This document shows positions 9,389-19,549 of a stretch of DNA of 64,000 bases, piece by piece. Position 1 is the stretch's first letter. The number at the start of each line of letters is the position of its first letter. The stretch is taken from assembly GCA_020881915.1 (NCBI GenBank), contig JAJFPB010000001.1, positions 1,798,001 through 1,862,000 on the forward strand, in the 5' to 3' direction. The stretch is from Paramyrothecium sp. XJ0827. Lineage: Eukaryota > Ascomycota > Sordariomycetes > Hypocreales > Stachybotryaceae. Below the pieces are notes generated by a model that had not been told where the DNA came from, did no database searches, and saw only the letters and a list, made by a program, of their open reading frames with translations. Both the position numbers and the translations under genes were made by a program.

Positions 9389-10912
9389 TTAAGCGACCGT
9401 TGTAGGAACGGCGGGCGGTACAGCGCCCCCGTTGCTCTTCGTCTTCTCATCGTTTATCTTCAGGTTTCCGATGGCTTCGCCGCTGGCGATCGACAAGTCG
9501 GTCTGCACTGCGTCGTCATGGACGTCGACGGCCGTGGTCTGCGTGCCCTCGGTCACGTCTCCCGCAGCAGTGGTCTGCGCCGCCGCTAGGGTGTCAACTG
9601 CTAGCGTCTTCTCCGCGGCGACGCCGTTCGTCACGGGTGCCTTGGGGGGGTATGTCTTGGGTATCGTGCAGACGGTCAGCTTCTGCTTCTGGCCGCCCTT
9701 GGTGCCCAGCGCGATGCACGCCAGCCTCTCCTCGCCGTCAACGGTCACGTCTTCCCAGATCAAGGGGCCGCCCGGGAAGGACGAATGGCCGTTCTCCCAG
9801 CGCACAATGCCATCCCAGGCAGGGTCTACCGTGGCCAGGTGGCCAAACTCATAGTCGAGCTCGCCACCGTAGCGCTTGGGGATGTTGCGGGGCTCAATGA
9901 AAGCCTCGAGGGTGGGCATGACCTCGTTGGGGTTCAGGATGAAGATCTTGGAGACGGTGTTGGGGTCGAACCAGCGCTTGATCCAGCCCCAGACGGTGCC
10001 GAAGAAGCTCGGGGCGCCGATGATGAAGATGCGGTCCAGCGTCTCCGGGTAGTGCGCCGTGGCCAGCGTCGAGGCGGCCTGCATGTGGCTCTTGAGGTTC
10101 CAGAACTGCTTGAGCCCGACGCCCGAGATGTCGACGATGTTGGTGCTCATGGTGATGGGCACCTCGGGGTAGTCGCGGTCCTTCAGCTGCGTGCAGAAGG
10201 GCATGTTGAAGCGCGTCAGGTTCTCGTAGAGGGCGAACAGTCGCAGCAGGCCCGAGGGCGTCTTGCCGTCCGTCTTGGCGTCGGAGAAGGTCTTATTGGC
10301 GCCGAGCTTCTCGTACTCGGAGACGGTCTTGGAGTCGAGCGTCCGCACCTCATAGACGTAGAGCGGGATGCCGCGGCGGTCGCGGCGCCCGGTCCATTGG
10401 GGATACTGAGTCTCGTGAGCGCGCGAACGAAATTGGTTGATTCCGAGCCATCCGAAGGCAGGGCGCGAGACGGGGGACTTACCAGTCGCCGGCTTTGCTC
10501 GTAGGCATCGAGCTCGATGGTGTGGTACAGGACATCAATGTCGTTGGCAGCTCGCCAATCCTCCGTGTCCTTGAACTGTGTGTATGCATCCTCGGGCACC
10601 CATCGGCGCGCGCGAAGGAAGCGCCTGCAAAGCAAGTCGGTCAGCCGTCAGCACAAGCAGCGTACCTTAGGTCTTGGCGCGGGGCCGCAGAGAGCGTCAG
10701 GATACGTACAGCAGCAGGCCATCGTCGTGCGAGGGCGGCGGGCCGGGCTTCCACGCGCCCCTCTCCAGCAGGAGCGCCTTGAACTGCTCCAGAGCCTCCT
10801 CCTGGTGCGCCGTCAGATGGCCGAGGTGGGCGTTGGGGTAGCTGATGTCGGTGATGGACACGGACGATTGAACGCGGGCCACCGGCGGGGGAGCAGCGGC
10901 GTCGGCCGACAT
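9389..10912 (-). CDS. SEC14-like CRAL-TRIO lipid-transfer protein
   Basis: 453 aa in three exons: 10912-10710, 10624-10483, 10405-9389. Introns are 85 nt (GTACGT...TTTGCAG) and 77 nt (GTAAGT...CTCAG). The CRAL-TRIO N-terminal helix region (HLTAHQEEALEQFKALL, RFLRARRW, at residues 27-80) precedes the lipid-binding CRAL-TRIO domain (about 118-300), which has DRRGIPLYVYEVR, ISGVGLKQFW, YPETLDRIFIIGAPSFFGTVWGWIKRWFDP in pieces, and IPKRYGGELDYEFG. Such proteins exchange phosphatidylinositol and other lipids and support phosphoinositide synthesis at Golgi and endosomes. The C-terminal 90 residues are Thr/Ala/Val-rich and probably disordered. Substrate is not predictable from sequence. Confidence 0.9.
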
Positions 10913-12133
10913 TGTGAGATAATGCGCAACGGGGGTATCACCAAAGGGGAAAGACAAGGAAATGTGTAGAGGGGGGAGAGAAATGGAAAGGAGAGCAAAG
11001 TCCAAGAGATCCCGATGCCCAAGAAAAGAAAAGGAAAAATAGTAGCCGGCTTCGAGAGAGTGAGTGTGGGACAAGACGTCAGAAGGGATCAGTTAGTTAG
11101 TTACCTTACAGTAGTTAGTTGCCAGCCACAGCGGTAGGGATGCGACAGTGGGATGGATGGGCGGAAGCTGAACCCCGGCCGCTCACGTTCCAAGTGGGGA
11201 GGGCTGCATATCAAACGATGGAACAATACGCGGGATCGGGTTTCAATCTAGACGGGATTAAAAAGGGGACCGAACGATACTTTCCAGTCGTGTTCCTCGG
11301 ATCCGACGCCATCGTCATTGGCCACACTATTCAAGACCGCTAGCACATCCACCACCGTGAACTTTCACTTTCACCCTCGCCCTCCGTCGCGCCACAGGCA
11401 GAAAGACGTGATTCATACAGAGCACCCGCTTGACGTCGACTCAGGGTCATCCTTGCCCCGTAGCGTGCCCCAGCAATCAGCCAGCAAGCCGCCTCCAGGG
11501 CTGGGCGTAACGCCCCCTACCCTCAGTAGAAGATAAAAGAAATGAATGGATGACAGCCTCAGCTGAGTAAACACCAGAGCCGTTCGAAGCGGGATGCTCG
11601 GACCCGTCGTAGCCGGTAACACGTCAAACATCAGTGCATTGAGGCTTCGTTTCGGACCCACTACGGAAATGGAAAAGACACAAGACACCAAAACATTCTC
11701 ATGCTCCGATATTTCACAGTTGATTTTCCGTCATGGCTCTGAATATCACTGTGGCAATTCTCTGGAGCCGGAGACTTTTTCTTTTCCTTCTTCACTTATT
11801 GAAACCCATGGCATGGCATCCATGCTTGAGTAAGCAGGCTAGCGAAAACACAAAAACTAAAACGCGAATTCCGGAGCTACCGGGGGGCGCCCGGACTCTT
11901 CCGGCCCCGAGGTGTGGGGCCTATTTCGGGCTGTTCCAAGAAGGTTCATCTGCAGTGGGAATTTCTCGATTCTCGACACTCGGCACCCGCTCGTGAATTA
12001 TTGGGAATCCATTAAAATTATCGGACATGAAAAGGCAGCAACGTCCGAGTCCGGTTGAAAGTGGTGCGCAGCGCCATCTAGACAAGGTACACCTGCACAC
12101 GTGATGGACATGTCTCAGCCCAGTAGCGCCTCT
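10913..12133. other. Intergenic, no gene seen
   Basis: 1.2 kb made of the SEC14-like gene's 5' region and the HET gene's 3' flank. Short tandem TAGT/TTAG units occur at about 11091-11120. No coding signal. Confidence 0.5.
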
Positions 12134-14635
12134 TCACTCCAGGATGATATCCTCCCCAAGCCTTCGCAGCGGCAGCTCGTCCAGCAGCCCCCCCAGGTCC
12201 TTGCACCGTTGCATCACCTCCCGTGCGCCCTCCACGAACCCCATGCGCATCCGGCCGACCCGCTCCCACGTGTTGCCACGCTCCGTGCGCTCCACCACCA
12301 GGAGCATCACCGTCGTCTCCTCCACGAACCACAGCACCGTCATCTGCTCTCCGTGCGCGTGCCGCTCCACGTACGTCCGGATGCTGGGCGGGGTCGTGTT
12401 GCCCCTGCTGAGCCGCACGTCGACGCTGAGGTGGTTGAACATCCACCCGCCGCTGTGTGTTCGTGCTTTCACCTTGTCCAACACCAGTGGGTTTGAGATG
12501 CGCAAGGCGTATCTCTGCGGAGGGAGACGTGGCAATCCTCTCGAGCGGCTGTTGCTGCCAAAGTCCCAAGCCACGCTTCCGTCAGGGTTTAGCAACACCA
12601 TATCTGGTGAATATGTCCATTTCATCGAGGTAGGCTCGTTGCGCGTGAGCTGCGTCGCTGTGACATAATGATGGTTGAAGAACTTGCGCCCCTTCACTTT
12701 GTTCTCCACATCCGCCACGGCAATGGACGAGAACATTTCGACAGCCCCTTTCCATCCCGCCCAGGTCCAGCTCGGCAGGTGTCGCCGTCTTCGCACGGTT
12801 TCGCCCTCCTTGTGATGCCAGAAGCTTGTCGACAACGCGAACATGTCTTTCGTCCGTGGCGGGCCTCGCGCGGGCGCTTCCTCCACGGAGGGCCACACCA
12901 GGATGCCTACCAGGCTGGCCATCCGACCCCTAGCCAGCGTCTCCAACCGTCTCGTGATGCCCAAAAACGCAGTCAACGAGTCCTCGTCGACGGTGAGTTG
13001 TCGCCGCGTGTAGTCCACGATATGCTGATCAACCTCGCGGAATATGCCCAGGGTGCTAGGCTCTTCGCCGCCAAGTTGGGGTGGCAACCGTTTCCACGAT
13101 TGCCAGCTATTGTCGACGAATGAAACGCCGTTGAAGAGGCCCGGCCGCATGAAATCGCACATCCGCTGCTCTTTGTTGTTGTGGTAGAAGTCGAGTGGCA
13201 GTATCAGCGATTCCGGGCATACCATGCCCTCGCATTCCCAATACATTTGATGTTCGGTAAAAATGAGGCGACGGCGTGCAACAAAGCCCTCTTGATATGT
13301 CCAGCCACGCGTGTACCAGGTCGAGTTCTTGACGCTCAGGCGTGGATCCGGGAGGCTGGAAACCAACGTGATGTTGTTGTTGAGAAACGTATACTTTGGC
13401 TGTTCCGGTCGCGACGTTGAACCGACCCCAGGTAGACCGTATGTCGCATCCTTCCCATACGCCGCAATGATGGTCACTGCAGCACCTTCGTAAATCTCAT
13501 TCATCCTTGAAATCTGGCGCATCCTGATATGAGGCGGGGCCCCGTCCAGGCAGATCTTGTCCACCCAGAGATACCGTAGCCCCAATTCCTGGGTCACAGC
13601 AACAGCGTCCCGAAACACTCGCGGCCAGGCTTCGGTCATGTTTTCGCCCCAAACATAACTCAGGGCGACAAAGTCTTCTCTCAAAGATGCATCGACAACC
13701 TGGGGTGGGCTCCGTAGACAGTCAATTAGATGGAAGCCCTCCATCTCCTGTAAGACTGGGCGTCGGGCACATCGCTCATGGTGATGGTTTTTGCAGTATC
13801 GCAGCCAGTCCACTGCCACATTCATGTCGATTTCCTGGTCCATCTCTCGGCCCCATATTCCAAACTCTGCCACCTCGGGCAGATCCGACGCAGGCCGTTT
13901 CCAGGTCTGCTTGTCTTCGTTGCCGCTAGGGGTCCTGGGAAGCTCGGGCTCGGGCAGTGCCCGGTATAGCATGCCTGTTTCTCTGAACCAGTCCGCATTC
14001 ACATCCCACCCCAGGGCTCCGTCGCCCGTCTTTCTTGGGACAACACCGAGGTAGGCCGGGGCATGGGACCGTTGTTGCTTCTTGGCTGGATGCTCCGAAT
14101 CAAACAATCTGGTCCTGTCTAGCAAGTAGTTGGTATCCCGGCTTGAGAAACCCGAAAGGCAATAGTCTCCATCACCTTGGCTAGGAACATGAACAGCCCA
14201 GAGAAGCTTGCATAAAGGACAGGTTGTCGACCACCTATCCTCCTCCAAGCCTTTGAGAATTGTGACGGCGTGCTCTTTCTTCTCGAAGGTGTCCGCCGGG
14301 CCACCAGGAGCGTGCTGCGCTAAAATGGTATCCTCTGCTTCCCTAAAAATGGCTTCGATGTCAGTCGCCCAGCTGGCGCATGCCTTGCACAAAGCTGGGT
14401 CTTGAGCTGCAGATCCCGTAACGGAGCCGGACCCATCCGACCGAGTCGAGCTACGGCTCCGACTCGCCCGGCGACTAAGGCGACGAATGAGTGAGTCCCG
14501 CCGGGGTATCGTACCCTCTTCTTGCGGATCTTCAACGGAGAGATGCTGCATCATGTTTTTTATGGGGTTCCTGGACCGACGCCTCAAGAGGCTCGGTTTC
14601 TCGGGCGTTTCCGCCGGACTGAGATTCTCAGCCAT
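12134..14635 (-). CDS. HET-domain (heterokaryon incompatibility) protein
   Basis: 833-aa single-exon protein. The HET domain begins at about residue 322 with FVALSYVWGE, followed by LGLRYLWVDKICLDG (351-365), the RMRQISRMNEIYEGAAVTIIAAYG block (371-394 in pieces) and, further on, STWYTRGWTYQE and RRRLIFTEHQMYWEC. This is the family's canonical order. The N-terminal 80 residues are Ser/Arg-rich and likely disordered; residues 83-145 contain CxxC pairs (ALCKACASW, CPLCKLLW). The domain is TIR-like and triggers cell death in vegetative incompatibility in Neurospora and Podospora. There is no NACHT or WD40 tail. Its role is inferred from the domain only; most HET genes are untested. It lies 4.5 kb from the HET-S pair, with two metabolic genes between. 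Confidence 0.93.
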   Translation of the reverse strand: MAENLSPAETPEKPSLLRRRSRNPIKNMMQHLSVEDPQEEGTIPRRDSLIRRLSRRASRSRSSTRSDGSGSVTGSAAQDPALCKACASWATDIEAIFREAEDTILAQHAPGGPADTFEKKEHAVTILKGLEEDRWSTTCPLCKLLWAVHVPSQGDGDYCLSGFSSRDTNYLLDRTRLFDSEHPAKKQQRSHAPAYLGVVPRKTGDGALGWDVNADWFRETGMLYRALPEPELPRTPSGNEDKQTWKRPASDLPEVAEFGIWGREMDQEIDMNVAVDWLRYCKNHHHERCARRPVLQEMEGFHLIDCLRSPPQVVDASLREDFVALSYVWGENMTEAWPRVFRDAVAVTQELGLRYLWVDKICLDGAPPHIRMRQISRMNEIYEGAAVTIIAAYGKDATYGLPGVGSTSRPEQPKYTFLNNNITLVSSLPDPRLSVKNSTWYTRGWTYQEGFVARRRLIFTEHQMYWECEGMVCPESLILPLDFYHNNKEQRMCDFMRPGLFNGVSFVDNSWQSWKRLPPQLGGEEPSTLGIFREVDQHIVDYTRRQLTVDEDSLTAFLGITRRLETLARGRMASLVGILVWPSVEEAPARGPPRTKDMFALSTSFWHHKEGETVRRRRHLPSWTWAGWKGAVEMFSSIAVADVENKVKGRKFFNHHYVTATQLTRNEPTSMKWTYSPDMVLLNPDGSVAWDFGSNSRSRGLPRLPPQRYALRISNPLVLDKVKARTHSGGWMFNHLSVDVRLSRGNTTPPSIRTYVERHAHGEQMTVLWFVEETTVMLLVVERTERGNTWERVGRMRMGFVEGAREVMQRCKDLGGLLDELPLRRLGEDIILE

Positions 14636-17519
14636 GGTGCTGGGCGGTGTGGAAATGGTGTTGGGTTCCAGAGTGAATGAACCTGGTATAGAGTCGTCCT
14701 CTCTTTGCCAAGTACCGGTGTCTTGAAGCTCAGCGTGTCCAAGAGGGCAACGTCTTGTCGTCCTTCGAAGGGTTTTCTTTTATTATCCCAGACGACATGC
14801 ACAAAGAGGTCCGGGCGCTTTTGGCGGATGGAGCCGTCAAACGACAGAGCTAACAAGGCGATGTGGAGACGGAAACTCAAGGCTCGAAGAATTTATAGAA
14901 AATGCCAAATGTGAAAAGGAACGATGGCAGAAGATGGCGCCGGGTCATGGTCTGAAGAAATTAATGTGAAGTGCAACTTTGCACTTTGCCGCGCGTGATA
15001 TGGATGCGTTTCGCCTTTTGCGACCCACGCCGCAGTCCAGCTCTGGACGGATTGCGCAGGGCAGGGGTGGGAGCGACGCATGTACGTACACACAAGGGGT
15101 CCGCAGGAGTCGACTGCACAGATTCTGTAGGCTGTAGGTGGGCTTCCACCCAACAGACGCCGGCCCAAGGCTGGCTGAGGCGCGGCTTCGGCACCTTGGC
15201 AGCACTGAGCTTCTGGGTCTATTTTGGTTGGCAAGCTTGGGAGGTGCCGACTTGTCCGTCGATGCCCACCATCAGATTTGGAAACGGCCACTTGGTCGTT
15301 TCAGGGTCTCCCACTGCGCCTCGGCGGATGCGCCGCCTCTACTGCACATATGCTTGGTGCGCGCGTCTTCAGGGAACAGGGATTTTCCGAAGTTGAGTAC
15401 TGGTCCCGAGCCAGGGCAGAGCAGCACATGAATGAAGTGCTTTTTGCCTGGATGCGAGATGAGTAGCCGCTAAGGATTCGGCGGGGCGAGCTCTCAAATT
15501 AGACTGACGGGCTTGTCTTGTCGGGGGATCCTGTGCTGTGCTCTGCTGTGCTGTGCTACACCTACTGCACCGTACGGCTGCGACTCGTGCTGCGCTTCCT
15601 GCGAGTGCGGAGGCTGAGAGCGAATGACTTGCGACCTCAGCCACTTGGTGTGGCCATCCCAGAGATCTGGATCCCCAGTTTCTTAGCTGCTATTCAGGGT
15701 CCGCCAAGTAGTTGGAGAGAGTCCACATTCGTGCGAATCTGAGATCCATCAGTGGTTAATAGAAATCAGTCCTTGTGCATGCTTTGGCTCACCAGGCAGT
15801 GAACAAAAATACCCGGTCTACAGAGTACAAATTGGTCTATTACTAAGAGTAGTAAGGGAATTATAAGAGAAACAAAATAAATAAAATATGATGACTTTTA
15901 AATAAAATTAATATCTATTATAGATAATTTATAGATATTTATCTATAGTAAAAGCTGCTACTTATTATATATTTATTAGTCTGTCTATGATTCCGCGGTC
16001 CAGGTTTTTTGCTAACCGCCTGCCAGGATACGGCTGCAAGAGAGCAAAGGCGAGTTGTCCGTTGACTTTGACCTGTTGACCAGAGTTTGAAACGGCTTTT
16101 GCTGCAAGTGTGCCGCTGCAACGACAAAAAGCATCTCCCAGCCATGTGCCTAGCCTGTCGGTAACGGGAACGGAGCAGCAGCAGGTCTCATTGGGTTTGT
16201 AACGCTTCTTCGCTGCGGCTCATCCTTCTGGCGAATCACAAAACATGGTTTCCCGCCCTGCTCAGCAACACCACGGACAGCTAGAAAGGTCAGACATTCT
16301 AGCTCCCTCCCAAAGCAGATGCGTGATTGGCAGTAGTGCCATACTTGTTTCGGTCCGCTAACGAGCCGCGAAACCAGAAACGGCCAGCCTAGCGGTCGCA
16401 AGATGACGAAACCTGGCCACGCATCTGGGTCCGGCGTAATGAGGTCAGAGCGTCCAGCTGAAGTATGGGACGACCATCGTCATCATGAGTGCCCGCTGGG
16501 GATTGTTGCCTTGGCCATGGTTTATGAGACGAACCCGCTTATGAATGTGTCATGAAGTGTCTACGCAGATAGCAGTCATCGATTGGGAGTGGGCACGGTT
16601 TGCAAAACGGAGGAAGACTGGAGCAAGCAGTCACTCGGGGACTCTGCGTGTTGACCTGGGCCGGTTTTTGGCTCGTGACAGTGGCTGGTGATGGTGGCGC
16701 CATCCCGCTGTAGGCCGTCGTCTATGGGGGCGCATCATCAGAAGCATTGGGCACCACAAGGTCCGGTGAAAAACGTCATTGAAGCAGCTGTTCACCTGGA
16801 GCTCTGGAACGTGTGGGGGATTCAGTGGTTGGTTGTACCCTCAAGTACCTCTGGTCTTGTCTCGGTCGCTGCACGCCATACGAGCGCGCACATTGATGAA
16901 AGTGAACTCATATTGCTTTCCTGTATACTGCTCGATGTCTCTCATTTCTTCTTTCTCTACCATCTCAACATATCTCAAACTATCAAAGAAAAATTGTATA
17001 TTTTGTAATTTTCAATTTTTTGGCCTTATCGTCTGGATTGTTTGGGGTTTTCCCTCGCAGCTGACACACTAAACGTGAGGGTCATCAGCTCCAGCAGCCA
17101 CCGGCACTACAATACGAATCAGGGAATAGTGCTTGTGACAAGTGGAGATCTGGAGATACTTGCAGATACCTTGTCGGCCGACATCTGAGTTGAGGTACGT
17201 GCCACCAAACCCAACCTAAACCACCAAGCAGACCACATTCTTCCTCCACATCTTCCTCTTCTCTCCACTTCTCTCCCAATTCTACCACGTTTCCTCCTAC
17301 AGTTCCTCCGTACTTCTACGAAAACTCACCCGCTTCGCCAGTTTCAACCGCAAACTGCCTCCCGCTCCTCCAAGCCGTTGCGTGCTTCTTCACCCAAGCC
17401 GCTCTACCAGCCCCGCCTCAAACCCCCGTCGCTAGAGGCCACGACAGCTTGAAGCTCCTCTCGTGAAGCACGAGCTCGCAGCCCAAAGCTCCCGACACGC
17501 TCCCCCAGCTCTCGACACG
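14636..17519. other. 2.9-kb divergent spacer
   Basis: No gene recognised between the HET gene and POM33 start codons. It holds an AT-rich hairpin island (separate entry), a short run of TGCTG-type units at 15531-15558 and, from about 17214, a CT-rich leader that probably belongs to POM33. Confidence 0.55.
15836..15985. repeat. AT-rich island with two hairpins
   Basis: About 150 bp, more than 80% A+T by eye, in an otherwise GC-balanced spacer. It contains two inverted repeats: TATCTA/TAGATA with a 3-nt loop at 15912-15926, and TATAGATA/TATCTATA with a 2-nt loop at 15930-15947. It could be a RIP-degraded transposon scrap or a cruciform-prone site; no coding remnant is visible. Confidence 0.6.
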
Positions 17520-18721
17520 ATGGCTCCGCCTCCAAACCCCAACCTGCCTCTGCAGGAGAGGTTCCTTGCCCTTGCAAAGACCCTTCAGTGTATGCGCTCG
17601 CCTGTCCCTTGCTCTTGCGGCTCAGCCGTGCCAAAGAACGCAACTCGCTAACGTGCTCCGCCTTCACCGCTTCCAGTTGCCTGGTTTGTGGGGTACGTGC
17701 TCCTCGTCCGCTCATAGCTCTCACCACTCCGAAACCTCCTCTCCAACGACAAGCGGTAGCAAGTCCAGCTTCGCGCCTGTCTACCATGACACTTTTACTC
17801 CATCGCAACCGCATGGCACATGGCACAACCTTAGATCTCAAGTTCTTTGCTAACCGCCCTGTGCGTTGACAGACACCTGACGCTCATCCTCACCACCACT
17901 CGATATGCTCTGTCGTGGATCTGGATGAACTACTACAGCCGCATGGCTCAATTCTCCTACCGCACCTCGTTCATTGCCGCTGCCGTCACCTACGGCATCG
18001 TTGTCTACAAGACCCAGCGAGCCCGCGCGAAGACCGGCGCCAAGACTCCCGGTGGCCTTGTCGGCCTCCTGTCCGACGAGAATGTCCAGTACCTGCGTAA
18101 GTCAAAGCATACGGGATATGCAGGGACCGCCCTGCTCTTTCACAGTGTCTCATCTGACCACGTAATACAGTCATGGCCCTTGTCTGGCTGTTTGCTCCTC
18201 AGTACCCGCTGGCTCTCCTGCCTTACACCATCTACTCCATCTTCCACGTCGCCACATACTCCCGAACTAACCTGATTCCCGCTCTCCTGCCCACCAAGGC
18301 ACACCGCGATGCCGACGGCCCTGACGCCGCTGCTAGAGTCAGGGCCACTCACCCTCTGGCCGACAGGATTGGCGCTTTCGTCAAGCAGTACTACGATGCC
18401 TCCATGTCTGTCGTCTCCTCCCTTGAGATCCTCCTCTGGATCCGTCTCCTGCTCGCCTCCATCATCTTCCAACGCCGCTCATGGATTTTGATCGCCATCT
18501 ACACCGCCTTCTTGCGTGCGCGCTTCTCCCAGAGCAGCCACGTCCAGAACGCATTCTCTCAGCTCGGTGCCCGCGTCGATTCCCTTGTCGGAGCTCAGGG
18601 TACTCCTCCTGCTGCTAAGCAGGTTTGGGACGGTGTCAAGACGGGTGCCCGCCAGTTCCACGATGTCACCGACGCCAGCAAGTACCTCGGCTCTGGCGCT
18701 CCCGCCAAGAAGGACTCGTAA
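17520..18721 (+). CDS. POM33: Pom33/TMEM33-family nuclear pore and ER membrane protein
   Basis: 286 aa, four exons: 17520-17589, 17677-17692, 17873-18096, 18171-18721; exon 2 is only 16 nt. Splice joints restore the family's LQFAWFVGHLTLIL segment, and introns 2 and 3 have GCTAAC/CTGAC branch points. Multi-pass membrane protein: hydrophobic segments around residues 22-45, 55-72, 100-125 and 185-215. A basic/amphipathic C-terminus follows, which in yeast Pom33 mediates membrane and karyopherin binding. Orthologues (Pom33/Per33 in yeast, Tts1 in fission yeast, TMEM33 in animals) shape ER tubules and help distribute nuclear pores. Length matches yeast Pom33 (279 aa). Confidence 0.9.
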
Positions 18722-19549
18722 ATGCGCATGGTCATGACTAGCAGCTGTGAGTCTGGTGTGAGGCTCTGGCGGCTGCTATGCGCTTGCTGCTACCCGGAGG
18801 AGGGTATGCGACCAAAGGTGACAGGTCTTCGGCTGGCGCTCTCGCCATTGGGTATTGATGATACTGGCACGACGTGACGAATGGCTCGGATGGACGGGGA
18901 AAAGGGCTATGAAGCTGGATACATGGTATGAGGGGGTCTATACTACGAGGAGGCTGTTGGACGAAATTGGCAGGGCAATTCGACGTCTCGCGAATCGCTC
19001 ACGCGAGCTCTTTGGGAGCTGTCTGGATGAAGTACAACGTAGATGGTGGGGATGGCGAGAAAACAGTATAGCTTGATTCCCTGGTGTTGACTGTAAATGT
19101 TATCTTTGTCAGTTTACACTGTTGGCCTTTGACAATTTCTATGAATAAGCTGAACTGTTAATTTGCATTTGCGCCAGGTGTGTTGCTCCGTCAGATGCAT
19201 CTCAAACCTGCATGGAGGACGCTAGGTACGAAGCTCCAAGTTTGTGCATGGTGGGGCTCGCAGCTGATGACGTCGGCCGTTTCGGTACTCTGTAGCAGTA
19301 CCTCGAGTACAGAGTACCGGGCGAAGCATTGCCTCATCCAGTGCGGCGCCGTATCTTATCTTACCTACCTTGTCTTGCCATTATTCTACTTACATCTGAA
19401 CAGCCTCATCTCTCCATTGCGCCCGTCTGCCTAGAGCCTTCTTCCACGCGACATAACCTGAGCCACCGCTTCCGTCAAGTACATAATCCATGTCTCCCCT
19501 GTCGTAAAGCACAATCAACCCACAGCACAATACTCGACGTCGCCTTGAA
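18722..19549. other. Intergenic spacer with hairpin
   Basis: 828 bp between two tandem genes. The only structure seen is the 12-bp inverted repeat at 19283-19319 (separate entry). Confidence 0.5.
19283..19319. repeat. Perfect 12-bp inverted repeat
   Basis: CGGTACTCTGTA (19283-19294) and TACAGAGTACCG (19308-19319) are exact reverse complements around a 13-nt loop containing CTCGAG. It lies about 230 bp before the PTEN-like start codon. The TACAGAGTAC core recurs at 15819-15828. It may be a small MITE remnant or a terminator/cruciform. Confidence 0.7.

Noticed and set aside
9785..10504. 239-codon plus-strand frame
   Set aside because: Antisense to the SEC14-like gene and crosses its intron; no similarity.
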